Of a stretch of DNA of 34,041 nt, positions 6,325-14,077 are shown in pieces (the stretch's first letter is position 1; each line of letters opens with the position of its first letter). The DNA comes from JAOUEA01 sp035711865 (GTDB lineage: Bacteria; Actinomycetota; UBA4738; HRBIN12). The DNA is taken from positions 1-34,041 of the forward strand of contig DASTBT010000153.1 of NCBI GenBank assembly GCA_035711865.1, read 5' to 3'. The position numbers and the translations under genes were made by a program. A model generated the notes under the pieces. The model worked only from the letters and a program-made list of their open reading frames with translations, was not told the DNA's origin and did no database searches.

Positions 6325-7680
6325 TTACTCCTCACCCTTCCGCTTCGCGAGCTCGTCTCGCAGGCGGTCGCTCGATGCCTGCACGTTCGAGCGGGCGGCA
6401 TCCCAGTCCGCGGACAGCGCCCCGTTCCGCTTCTGGACAGCACCTCCGATGATCACGGTGTCGACGTTGGCCGTGTCCGCCGCCAATACGACCGTCGCGA
6501 CGGGATCGATCACCGGCGCCGTGCCCGGAGCCTTGCCGTCGATCACGACGACGTCGGCCTGCTTGCCCGGAGTCAGGGAACCGACCTCGTCCTCCAAACC
6601 GGCGACGTGGGCGCCGTCGAGCGTGGCCATCGTCAGCACGTCGCGCGCGGTGAGGGCGTCGGACGGCAGCGGCTCCTCGCTCTCCCAGACCGAATCGTTC
6701 GACTTCCAGCGCTCCTCGCTGAACGCGCACCGCATCTCGGTGAACATGTCGCCGGGCACGGTGGTCACGACGTCGATGGACAAGCTCGGACGGAGCCCGT
6801 GCGCGCGAGCCTTCATGATCGGGGGCCAGCCATGGCCCATCTGCATCTCCACCTGCGGGGCGATCGAGATCGTGCCTCGGCTCTTCGCCACGAGGTCCCA
6901 TTCTTCGTCGCTGAAGTAGCAGCAGTGAACGTAGGTCGTGTCGGGTCCGAGCAGCCCCAGGCCGTGCAGCTGGTTCACCATGCCCCACTTGCCGGCGAGC
7001 TTGCCCATCGCGATGTGCACGGTGATCGGGATGCCGAGGTCACGAGCCATGGCCCACTCGTCGCGCACGACCTGGTCCTGGCAGAACCCAGGTCCACGCG
7101 TGGCCAGACCCATCGTCAGGAGGCCGTCGTCCGATGAGAAGTACGTGCTCCTGATCCGTTCGACGTCGTCGCGAGGGATCGCGATCGAGCTGTTGAACCA
7201 GTAGTCGGCGAGCGAGGTGTTCGCGCTGCCATAGGCGTAGACGGCTCGGATCCCGGCCTCTCGGAGGCCCTGGATCGCGGCGTCGGGGTGGTCGGGCGTG
7301 TTGTTGATGTGCGACCAGTCGACCAGGGTGGTGATGCCCGCGTTGACGCACTCCAGGGCGCCGGCCAGGTCGCTCGCGTAGACATCTTCAGGTCGGTAGA
7401 GCGGTGCGAAGCTGTCGAGCACCTCGACGAAGTAGTCGTCGAGGGTGGCGTTCGGCGCGCAGCTGCGGATCGCCGTCTCCCACGTATGCCGGTGGGTGTC
7501 GACGAAGCCCGGGATCACGATGCAGCCGGTGCAGTCGATCACCTCGGCCTCCGCCGAGATGTCCATTCCGACCTCGGCGATCGTGTCTCCCTCGATCAGG
7601 ACGTCGCCTCCGTCGATGTCGCCGAGCTGCGGGTCCACCGTCAGCACGTGCCCCCCGCGCAGCAGGATCCTGTCCGCCAT
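6325..7680 (-). CDS. Amidohydrolase family protein (TRZ/ATZ, cytosine-deaminase-like), paralogue 1
   Basis: The protein has 451 residues. The short N-terminal beta domain starts LLRGGHVLTVDP. The metal HxH is in GFVDTHRHTWE (His63, His65). Further likely ligands are the His of ITVHIAMG, the His of TTYVHCCYFSD, and the Asp of LSIDVVTTVPGDMF. The C-terminal LTPGKQADVVVID closes the barrel. The layout is that of mononuclear-zinc deaminases and chlorohydrolases acting on nitrogen heterocycles. Unlike typical deaminases, the HxxE motif after the third His reads HIAM, so the catalytic Glu is not where expected. It resembles the amidohydrolase half of the fusion at 18073-20592 more than the one at 12791-14077. 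ATG at 7680 is preceded by a good GGAGGAG. It follows the regulator gene in the leftward operon. The substrate is unknown. Confidence 0.88.
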   Translation of the reverse strand: MADRILLRGGHVLTVDPQLGDIDGGDVLIEGDTIAEVGMDISAEAEVIDCTGCIVIPGFVDTHRHTWETAIRSCAPNATLDDYFVEVLDSFAPLYRPEDVYASDLAGALECVNAGITTLVDWSHINNTPDHPDAAIQGLREAGIRAVYAYGSANTSLADYWFNSSIAIPRDDVERIRSTYFSSDDGLLTMGLATRGPGFCQDQVVRDEWAMARDLGIPITVHIAMGKLAGKWGMVNQLHGLGLLGPDTTYVHCCYFSDEEWDLVAKSRGTISIAPQVEMQMGHGWPPIMKARAHGLRPSLSIDVVTTVPGDMFTEMRCAFSEERWKSNDSVWESEEPLPSDALTARDVLTMATLDGAHVAGLEDEVGSLTPGKQADVVVIDGKAPGTAPVIDPVATVVLAADTANVDTVIIGGAVQKRNGALSADWDAARSNVQASSDRLRDELAKRKGEE

Positions 7681-7723
7681 CGACTCCTCCTTCCTCCCTC
7701 CGCTGTCGCCGACGGACCCGGGC

Positions 7724-8365
7724 TCACTCCTCGGAAGCCCGCCTGTCGGCCTCGCGCCCCACGACGAACCAGATGGCCTCGACGGGCACGTCTCCCTTGT
7801 TGAACAGCCGGTGCGGGATCGTCGAATCGAAGGCGATGGAGTCACCGGGGTGCAGCTCGTGCTCCTGGAACCCGATCTGGATGCCGAGGACACCCTGCAT
7901 CACGTAGCCGTACTCCCGGCCGTGGTGACGCATCAGCGATCGATCCGACGTCGACGCTCCCCCCACCTCGTAGATGGCCTTGAGGAAGTCGATGCCATCT
8001 TCCCTGTGAGCGGCCAGCTCCTCCCAGCGCACACCCGAGTCGAGGTCGATCGCCGCCCGGTCCACCGGGTGCACCACCGGAGCGCCGTCACCGAGGGCCG
8101 TCGGGTCGACGTCGGCCGGCTCGGGGAAGTCGTCACCCCTGATGACTCGATCGAGCGAGACGCCCAGCTCCGTGACGATCGAATACAGCGTGCCGACCGA
8201 AGGCCTGGACTGCCCGCTCTCCAGCTGGGAGATCAGGCTGGCCGAGAGTCCGAGCCTGCGGGCCAGCTCCCGCTGGCTGATGCCCGCCTTGACCCGCTCC
8301 TCTCGGAGACGATGACCGATGCCGTCGAGCGCCTCCGGGTCTTCCTGGCTCGGTGCCTCTCGCAT
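7724..8365 (-). CDS. XRE-family transcriptional regulator with C-terminal cupin domain
   Basis: The protein has 213 residues. An N-terminal helix-turn-helix of the XRE/Cro type spans about residues 14-74 (REERVKAGISQRELARRLGL, SASLISQLESGQSRPSVGTL). A C-terminal cupin_2 domain at about 135-205 contains the RHHGREYGYVMQG and LHPGDSIAFDSTIPHRLFN segments. Such XRE-cupin proteins are usually ligand-sensing regulators of neighbouring catabolic genes. It is the first gene of the leftward operon and is transcribed away from the bicupin operon, so it probably controls both. ATG at 8365 was chosen because it directly precedes the conserved domain. The frame stays open to 8470 but would run through the 17-nt motif at 8408-8424, which I take to be its operator or promoter. 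Confidence 0.9.
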   Translation of the reverse strand: MREAPSQEDPEALDGIGHRLREERVKAGISQRELARRLGLSASLISQLESGQSRPSVGTLYSIVTELGVSLDRVIRGDDFPEPADVDPTALGDGAPVVHPVDRAAIDLDSGVRWEELAAHREDGIDFLKAIYEVGGASTSDRSLMRHHGREYGYVMQGVLGIQIGFQEHELHPGDSIAFDSTIPHRLFNKGDVPVEAIWFVVGREADRRASEE

Positions 8366-8407
8366 CACGTCGACGTCCAACCCGCGTCCACAAGGTCTCC
8401 TCGCTCG

Positions 8408-8424
8408 ACCGTACGGCGACACTA
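8408..8424 (-). promoter_or_regulatory. 17-nt motif, likely operator/promoter of the leftward operon
   Basis: Read on the minus strand the site is TAGTGTCGCCGTACGGT. It matches the plus-strand site at 8501-8517 in 15 of 17 positions and lies 42 bases upstream of the regulator start codon. TAGTGT fits the actinobacterial -10 pattern TANNNT, and CCGTACGG is an internal palindrome, so the motif could combine a -10 box with a repressor site. Nothing in the sequence proves regulator binding. Confidence 0.6.
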
Positions 8425-8500
8425 CTAGATGCGATCCATGGTGTGCAGCGCCGCTGAGCGCTCCGCCCACTATTGCCTAGCCAACGCCGCGAGAGGTGTG

Positions 8501-8517
8501 TAGTGTCGCTGAACGGT
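8501..8517 (+). promoter_or_regulatory. 17-nt motif, likely operator/promoter of the rightward operon
   Basis: The site reads TAGTGTCGCTGAACGGT and mirrors the minus-strand site at 8408-8424 with two mismatches. It lies 69 bases upstream of the bicupin start at 8587. As in the other copy, TAGTGT can serve as a -10 box. No clear TTGACA-like -35 is present at 17 bases. The paired inverted placement suggests joint control of both operons by the XRE-cupin protein. Confidence 0.6.
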
Positions 8518-8586
8518 GAGACCCACGCGTACAACGGCGTCGATGATCCTGCGCATCGCCGCTTCCCTCGGCGAAGGCGAGCGGTG

Positions 8587-9516
8587 ATGGGCCACATCGT
8601 CAGCTTGAAGTCCGACCTCGCGTCCCGCATCCCTCGCGAGTTCGAGGGTCGAAGCAGCGGATATCGCGCCGACGCGGTGGTGGACGAGGCGGCCGGGTCG
8701 GTGCAGATGGGCTTCCGCGTCGCTCGGATCGAGGCGGGCGGACACGTCGACGCGCATGTGCATTCGTTCGAGGAATCGATCTTCGTGGCAGAGGGTTCGC
8801 TCACGGTCGATACGACCGAGGGGAGCTACGAGCTGACGGCCGGCGACTACGGGCTCATACCGGTCGGCATGACCCACGCGTTCCGCAACACGTCGGGCGC
8901 CGACGTCGAGATCGCGGAGATGAAGGCGCCGCTCCCCCGCGAGCGGTTCGACTTCGACACCCAGTTCCCCGGCGCGTTCGACGTCGCGTCCTCGCACCGG
9001 ATCGACGTGCGGGATCCCCGCAACCGTTGGTTCGGACACATCGACGCCGACTCGATGGACCCTGCCCTGCAGACGCAGGACCGCTTGGCGCTGAGCGCCA
9101 GCATGCGCACCGCCCTGCTGGTGTACAGCGGCATCAGCGTGAAGATGATGGTCGACTCCGATCTCGGAGCCGATCTGTCGACGATGTTCATGGTCCAGTA
9201 CGAGCCCGGCGGGTTCGCCGGCGCCCACGACCACCCGCTCGAGGAGGCATATCTGATCCTCGAGGGCGAGGTGGAAGCGGGGTTCGACGGCACCACCTAC
9301 CGGCTCGGGCCGGGCGACGTCGCATGGGCCGGAGTCGGGTGCGTCCACGAGTTCCGCAACATCGGCGATGGACGCGTCCGATGGTTGGAGACCCAGGCGC
9401 CGCAGCCGCCACCTCGACACTCGTACCGCTTCACACGTGACTGGTCCTACCTCGCGAACGCCCTCGCCGAGGAGACACCGCCCACAGACACGAGACCCGC
9501 AAGGAGCACGAGATGA
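8587..9516 (+). CDS. Bicupin protein (two cupin_2 domains)
   Basis: The protein has 309 residues and two cupin barrels. In the first, GGHVDAHVHSFEES gives His57, His59 and Glu62/63, and GMTHAFRN gives His97. In the second, GGFAGAHDHPLEEAYLILEG gives His214, His216 and Glu220, and GCVHEFRN gives His254. Both barrels therefore keep a 3-His/1-Glu metal set. Bicupins include (S)-ureidoglycine aminohydrolase, oxalate decarboxylase and quercetinase, and I cannot choose among these or a new activity. ATG at 8587 is preceded by a GAAGGCGAG-like site. The frame is open to 8473, but that part overlaps the regulatory motif. The stop overlaps the next ATG by four bases. It is the first gene of the rightward operon. 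Confidence 0.88.
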   Translation: MGHIVSLKSDLASRIPREFEGRSSGYRADAVVDEAAGSVQMGFRVARIEAGGHVDAHVHSFEESIFVAEGSLTVDTTEGSYELTAGDYGLIPVGMTHAFRNTSGADVEIAEMKAPLPRERFDFDTQFPGAFDVASSHRIDVRDPRNRWFGHIDADSMDPALQTQDRLALSASMRTALLVYSGISVKMMVDSDLGADLSTMFMVQYEPGGFAGAHDHPLEEAYLILEGEVEAGFDGTTYRLGPGDVAWAGVGCVHEFRNIGDGRVRWLETQAPQPPPRHSYRFTRDWSYLANALAEETPPTDTRPARSTR

Positions 9517-10766
9517 ACGAGTTTCCGGTCGCGACCAGTCCGGCACCGGGTGTCATGGGGGTCGATTGGGAGGACCGCGTCGATTTCGAGCGCCTCCGAC
9601 GCTACCGGCTCGACCGGGTCAAGGGGATGCTCGAGCGATCCGACCTGGGCGCCCTGCTCCTGTTCGAGACGTCGAACATCCGGTACGCGACCGCGACCCA
9701 GATCGGCTATTGGGCCTTCAACAAGGGCGAGCGCTGGGCGCTCGTGACCCGCAACGGCCGGCCGCGGATCTGGGATTTCGGCTCCGCTGCGAAGGCACAC
9801 CGGCTGCAGCTCCCCCACCTGTACGACAGCGAGAACTCGATCGGGGGGAACACCGGGCTGCAGGGCGCGATCGGCCCGGAGACGGGCCTGCACGCGCGCG
9901 CGGTTCGCGAGATCAAGGCGGCGCTCGAGGACGACGAGGTCGCCGAGGAGAGGCTGGGGGTCGATCTCGCGGAGACCGCCGTGCTGCTGGCCCTGCAGGA
10001 TGCGGACCTGCGCGTCGTCGACGGGCAGCAGGCGATGATGCGCGCCCGCGAGATCAAGAGCCCCGACGAGGTCGTGCTGCTGACGCAGGCGTGCGCGATG
10101 GTCGACGGCGTGTATCAGGACATCTTCGAGATGCTGAAGCCCGGGGTTCGTGAGTCCGATGTCGTCGGGCTCGCTCACGCGCGGCTCTTCGAGATGGGTT
10201 CGGAGTTCGTCGAGGCGATCAACTCCATCGCCGGGGAGCGCTGCAGCCCCCACCCCCACGTCTTCAGCGATCGGATCATCCGGCCCGGGGACCAGGCGTA
10301 CTTCGACATCATCCACGTCTTCAACGGCTACCGGACCTGCTACTACCGCACGTTCGTCGTCGGCCGGGCGACCCAGGCCCAGCGCGACGCGTTCGCGCGC
10401 TCGCGCGAGTGGATGGATGCGGCGATCGATCTCGTGAAGCCCGGGGCGACGACGGACCAGATCGCGAAGGTGTGGCCGCGGGCGGAGGAGTTCGGCTTCG
10501 TCGACGAGATGGACGCGTTCGGGTTGCAGTTCGGCCACGGCGTCGGCGTCGGTCTCCACGAACGCCCGATCATCAGCCGTCTGAACTCGCTCGAGACCCC
10601 GGTCGAGATCGAGGAGGGCATGCTCTTCGCCCTCGAGACCTACGCCCCCGCCGCCGACGGTCGCTCCGCGGCGCGCATCGAAGAGGAGGTCGTGGTCACG
10701 GCCGACGGCTGCAAGGTCATCACGCTGTTCCCCTGCGAGGAGTTGATGGTCGCCAATGAGTACTGA
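9513..10766 (+). CDS. M24-fold (pita-bread) hydrolase, Xaa-Pro peptidase/creatinase/DddP superfamily
   Basis: The protein has 417 residues. An N-terminal creatinase-like domain includes LERSDLGALLLFETSNIRYAT. A C-terminal M24 domain starts near residue 175 (MRAREIKSPDEVVLL). Four of the five usual metal ligands are present: Asp265 (AYFDII), His342 (FGHGVG), Glu375 (ALETY) and Glu390 (RIEEEV). The second Asp, 11 residues after the first, is replaced by Cys276 in GYRTCYYRTF. M24 members that have lost or changed ligands, such as creatinase, carry out non-peptidase reactions, and DddP cleaves dimethylsulfoniopropionate. A C-N or C-S bond-cleaving role on a small molecule is therefore more likely here than peptide hydrolysis (inference). 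It has a good AAGGAG at 9501-9506, ATGA overlap with the bicupin and an 11-base overlap with the E1 alpha gene. Confidence 0.85.
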   Translation: MNEFPVATSPAPGVMGVDWEDRVDFERLRRYRLDRVKGMLERSDLGALLLFETSNIRYATATQIGYWAFNKGERWALVTRNGRPRIWDFGSAAKAHRLQLPHLYDSENSIGGNTGLQGAIGPETGLHARAVREIKAALEDDEVAEERLGVDLAETAVLLALQDADLRVVDGQQAMMRAREIKSPDEVVLLTQACAMVDGVYQDIFEMLKPGVRESDVVGLAHARLFEMGSEFVEAINSIAGERCSPHPHVFSDRIIRPGDQAYFDIIHVFNGYRTCYYRTFVVGRATQAQRDAFARSREWMDAAIDLVKPGATTDQIAKVWPRAEEFGFVDEMDAFGLQFGHGVGVGLHERPIISRLNSLETPVEIEEGMLFALETYAPAADGRSAARIEEEVVVTADGCKVITLFPCEELMVANEY

Positions 10767-11817
10767 TCCACGGACCGACTACGCGCTGCGAGAGCCACGG
10801 CTGCCCGAGCCGATCGACCATGCGCTGGCCGACGCCCCGATCGACCTCGACGTGCGCCTCGGCATGTACCGATCGCTGCATCTGTTGCGGGGGTTCGGCA
10901 AGCGTGCCCACGACCTCTTCCTGCAGAACCTGGTGAAGGGCACGACGCACCTCTCGCTCGGGCAGGAAGCGGTCGCGGCCGGGTTCGGCGCCGCGATGCA
11001 GCCGCACGACTACTCCTTCGCCACCTACCGAGGCCACGCACACTCCCTCGCTCGCGGCATGGATCCGGGCGCGGCCATGGCGGAGTTGCTGGGCAGAGAG
11101 AACGGCATCCTCGGCGGCAAGGGCGGCTCGATGCATCTCACCGACGCGTCGAAGGGCATGATGGGCTCCTACGCGATCATCGGCGCACACCTGTGCACCG
11201 CGAACGGCGCGGCATGGTCGGCCCAGATGCGCGGCACCGATCAGGTGGCGGTCGCATTCTTCGGCGACGGCACGACGAACATCGGGGCGTTCCACGAGGC
11301 GCTGAACATGGCGAAGGTCTGGAACCTGCCTACGGTCTTCGTCTGCGAGAACAACCTCTACATGGAATACACGCCGATCGACTTCGTGACGGCGGTCGAA
11401 CATCCCGCGGCGGATCGGGCCCCGGCCTACGGCCTCGAGCCGATCCTGATCGACGGCAACGATCCCGACGCCGTGTACCTCGCGGCGAGAACGGCGCTCG
11501 ACACCGCCCGGAGGGGCGGAGGCCCGTCGCTGATCGAGGCGATCACGTACCGCTCCGGCGGGCACTCGAGGGCCGATCCAGGCAAGTATCGCCCGCCCGA
11601 GGAGGTCGGCGCCTGGGCCGAACGCGACCCGATCCCCCACTACCTCGCCCGCCTGCTCTCGATCGGCGTCGACGAGCAACGCCTCGAGGCGATCGAAGAG
11701 GAGGTCGAGCGGCAGATCGACGAGGCGACCGAGTTCGCGAAGTCGGGCGCCGAGCCGGGAGAGGGCTCGCTGCTGACGGAGGTCTATGCCGACGGAGGTT
11801 CACGATGGCGGAACTGA
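10756..11817 (+). CDS. Thiamine-diphosphate-dependent dehydrogenase E1 component, alpha subunit
   Basis: The protein has 353 residues. The thiamine diphosphate and magnesium motif runs from FFGDGTTNIGAFHEALNMA to VFVCENN. The preceding HLSLGQEAVAAGF and YRGHAHSLARGM segments and GGKGGSMHL are classical for the E1 alpha of pyruvate, acetoin or branched-chain 2-oxoacid dehydrogenases. The length is typical of the two-subunit type. It would pair with the beta subunit encoded next and decarboxylate a 2-oxoacid or cleave an acyloin. No E2 (lipoyl acyltransferase) or E3 gene lies in the window, so either it borrows those subunits or it works without them. ATG at 10756 overlaps the end of the M24 gene. 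Confidence 0.92.
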   Translation: MSTDPRTDYALREPRLPEPIDHALADAPIDLDVRLGMYRSLHLLRGFGKRAHDLFLQNLVKGTTHLSLGQEAVAAGFGAAMQPHDYSFATYRGHAHSLARGMDPGAAMAELLGRENGILGGKGGSMHLTDASKGMMGSYAIIGAHLCTANGAAWSAQMRGTDQVAVAFFGDGTTNIGAFHEALNMAKVWNLPTVFVCENNLYMEYTPIDFVTAVEHPAADRAPAYGLEPILIDGNDPDAVYLAARTALDTARRGGGPSLIEAITYRSGGHSRADPGKYRPPEEVGAWAERDPIPHYLARLLSIGVDEQRLEAIEEEVERQIDEATEFAKSGAEPGEGSLLTEVYADGGSRWRN

Positions 11818-12794
11818 GCTACCGCGAGGCGGTCGCGTACGGCATCGCCCAGGAGATGCGACGCGACCCCTCTCTCGTGATGCTGGGCGAGGACATCGCG
11901 GCGGCCGGCGGCGTCTTCAAGACCACGGTCGGGCTCGTCGACGAGTTCGGCCCCGACCGGGTCCGCGACACCCCCATCTCCGAGCAGGCGATCCTCGGCG
12001 CCGCGATGGGGGCGGCGATGACCGGCGTGCCGGTGATCGCGGAGATCATGTTCTCCGACTTCCTGGCGGTCTGCTGGGACATCGTCGCGAACGAGATCGC
12101 GAAGAGCCGGTACATGACGAACGGTCAGGTGAGCTTCCCGCTCGTGATCAGGACCGCGAACGGCGGAGGCGTCCGGTTCGGGGCCCAGCACTCCCAGAGC
12201 GTGGAGAACTGGGCGATGATGATCCCCGGCCTCAAGGTGGTCGCGCCGTCCACCCCGGTCGACATGATCGGGTTGATGGCGGCCGCGATCCGCGATCCCG
12301 ATCCGGTCGTCTTCTTCGAGCACAAGGCGCTGATGGGCGCGAAGGCCGAGATCCCCGACGGCGAGATCGTCGACGAGCTGGGCACGTCGAGGGTCTTGAA
12401 GGAGGGCGATGACGCCACGATCGTGGCGCTCGCTGCCATGGTGCCGCGCGCCCTCGAAGCCGCCGAGCGGCTGAGCCATGACGGCATCTCGGCCGAGGTG
12501 ATCGACGTCCGCTCGCTGGTGCCGCTCGACGCACGCACCCTGCTCGGCTCGGTGGAGAAGACCGGTCGCCTGTTCACCGTCGAGGAGAATCCTCGGCTCT
12601 GCGGCTGGGGCGCCGAGCTCGTCTCGATCGTCGCCGACGAGGGCTTCTGGTCCCTCGACGGCCCGAGCGTCCGCATCACCACCCCGCACGTGCCCTTGCC
12701 GGCAGCGGCGTCGCTCGAAGACCTCGCGCTGCCGTCGGCGGACCGGATCTACGAGACGGTGCACAAGAGCGTGGACGCGGGAGGTGGTGCGTGA
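11805..12794 (+). CDS. Thiamine-diphosphate-dependent dehydrogenase E1 component, beta subunit
   Basis: The protein has 329 residues. It opens with MAELSYREAVAYGIAQEM and continues with LGEDIAAAGGVFKTT. The activating Glu that contacts the thiazolium/pyrimidine of the cofactor is in the conserved DTPISEQAILGAAMGAAM block. Later segments PVVFFEHKAL and SAEVIDVRSLVPLDARTL are typical of the transketolase pyrimidine and C-terminal domains of E1 beta. The ATG at 11805 has GGAGG at 11793-11797 and overlaps the alpha gene by 13 bases, so the pair is co-translated. The stop overlaps the GTG of the next gene (GTGA). The specific substrate (pyruvate, acetoin or branched 2-oxoacid) cannot be read from the sequence. 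Confidence 0.92.
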   Translation: MAELSYREAVAYGIAQEMRRDPSLVMLGEDIAAAGGVFKTTVGLVDEFGPDRVRDTPISEQAILGAAMGAAMTGVPVIAEIMFSDFLAVCWDIVANEIAKSRYMTNGQVSFPLVIRTANGGGVRFGAQHSQSVENWAMMIPGLKVVAPSTPVDMIGLMAAAIRDPDPVVFFEHKALMGAKAEIPDGEIVDELGTSRVLKEGDDATIVALAAMVPRALEAAERLSHDGISAEVIDVRSLVPLDARTLLGSVEKTGRLFTVEENPRLCGWGAELVSIVADEGFWSLDGPSVRITTPHVPLPAAASLEDLALPSADRIYETVHKSVDAGGGA

Positions 12795-14077
12795 CGTCGA
12801 GGCTCCTCCTCCGGGGCGGGTGCGTCCTCACGATGGGCGCCAAGGCGTCCAACCTGACCGAGGGCGACGTGTTGATCGACGGTGCCGAGATCGCCGAGGT
12901 CGGCCGCTCGATCCACGCCCGCGATGCCGAGGTGGTCGACGCCACCGACACGATCGTCATGCCGGGGTTCGTCGACACCCACCGCCACGCCTGGACCTCC
13001 TTGTTCCGCAACCTCGGCGAGAGCGGCGAGGGATCGGGGTCCGCCGGCGTCGCCAGCCACTACGGGGTGGATGACGTGTACGCCGGCACACTCGTCGGCC
13101 TGCTCGGCGCCGCCGAGGCCGGCATCACGACCGTCGTCGACTGGTGCGAACTCTCGCTCGACGACGACGGGGCGGACGCCCTCGTGCGCGCCCACGACGA
13201 CAGCGGCCTGCGCACGGTGCTCGTCCTCGCCGGGCCGGGGTGGTCAGGCCGGGAGCGGCTCGTCTGGCTCGCCGAGCGAGCGGGCGAGACGACCACGGTC
13301 GCATTCGGATCGGTGCGAACCGAGCCGGACCAGGTCGCCGAAGACTGGGCGCTCGCGAGGGCGATGGGCCTGCGCGTTCACGTGCACGCGGCCGAGGGAG
13401 CACCCGGTCCGGGCTGGGTCCGCGAGCTCGCATCCCTGGGGCTCCTCGGCGACGACGTCACGATGATCCACCGATCGGCGATCGACGCTGCCGATGTCGA
13501 GGCGATCGCGTCGTCCGGCGCCGGTGTCTCGTTGTCGCCCTCGAGCGAGATGGCGACCGGGCTCGGCGCTCCTCCGATCCAGGAGCTGATGGATCACGAC
13601 GTGCGGCCCGGGCTCGGGATCGACCTCGAACGCCTCGCGCCGGGCGACATGTTCGCGCAGATGCGGCAGACGATCTCGCTCCAGCACGCGACGGTCTTCG
13701 ACCGCAAGCTCCGCGGCAAGGGCTCGCTGCCGCGACTGATGAGCACCCGCGACGTGGTCCGTGCCGCGACGGTGGAGGGGGCCCGGGTCGCCGGCCTCGG
13801 TGGAGTCACCGGATCCTTGGAACCGGGCATGGCGGCCGACGTGATCGTGCTGCGAACCGATCGCCCCAACATCTGGCCGGTCAACGACCCGATCGGCGCC
13901 GTCGTCTGGGGAATGGACACCTCGAACATCGATCGAGTGGTCGTCGGTGGCCGGACGATCGTCGCCGACGGCACGCTCGAGGCCGACGTCGACGAGGTTC
14001 GGGCGATCGCGCTGCTGGCGCGCGAACGGGTCGCGACGGCCTCTGGGCTGGCGAGTTCGTCCGGATCGAGACGATGA
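12791..14077 (+). CDS. Amidohydrolase family protein (TRZ/ATZ, cytosine-deaminase-like), paralogue 2
   Basis: The protein has 428 residues and starts with GTG in a four-base overlap with the E1 beta stop. The order of motifs is LLLRGGCVLTMG, GFVDTHRHAWTS (His64, His66), LRVHVHAAEG with both His and the HxxE glutamate, DVTMIHRSAIDAAD, LGIDLERLAPGDMF with the final Asp, and LEPGMAADVIVLRTD. Of the three amidohydrolases in the locus it alone keeps the HAAE glutamate expected of a deaminase, so it is the best candidate for a hydrolytic deaminase or chlorohydrolase-like reaction. It is separated from the other two by distinct loop sequences (DWCELSLDDDG instead of DWSHI). Its stop overlaps the ATG of the permease gene. 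Confidence 0.88.
   Translation: MTSRLLLRGGCVLTMGAKASNLTEGDVLIDGAEIAEVGRSIHARDAEVVDATDTIVMPGFVDTHRHAWTSLFRNLGESGEGSGSAGVASHYGVDDVYAGTLVGLLGAAEAGITTVVDWCELSLDDDGADALVRAHDDSGLRTVLVLAGPGWSGRERLVWLAERAGETTTVAFGSVRTEPDQVAEDWALARAMGLRVHVHAAEGAPGPGWVRELASLGLLGDDVTMIHRSAIDAADVEAIASSGAGVSLSPSSEMATGLGAPPIQELMDHDVRPGLGIDLERLAPGDMFAQMRQTISLQHATVFDRKLRGKGSLPRLMSTRDVVRAATVEGARVAGLGGVTGSLEPGMAADVIVLRTDRPNIWPVNDPIGAVVWGMDTSNIDRVVVGGRTIVADGTLEADVDEVRAIALLARERVATASGLASSSGSRR

Noticed and set aside
8450..8512. Repeated CGCTGA(A/G)CG words as a second operator family
   Set aside because: Only two short copies occur (8452-8459 and 8508-8515), one of them inside the better 17-nt motif. This is too little to call separately.
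8587..9516. Calling the bicupin an (S)-ureidoglycine aminohydrolase
   Set aside because: The double-cupin layout fits, but no allantoin pathway genes (allantoinase, allantoate amidohydrolase, ureidoglycolate enzymes) are recognisable nearby and residue-level support is lacking.
9513..10766. Calling the M24 protein a DMSP lyase (DddP) or creatinase
   Set aside because: The fold is shared but the ligand change to Cys276 and lack of neighbouring DMSP or creatinine genes do not support either specific name.
13144..14073. N-terminal extension of the first permease frame
   Set aside because: The frame is open far upstream but overlaps the amidohydrolase gene in another frame and encodes low-complexity sequence. 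The ATG at 14074 overlaps the amidohydrolase stop and starts the permease.
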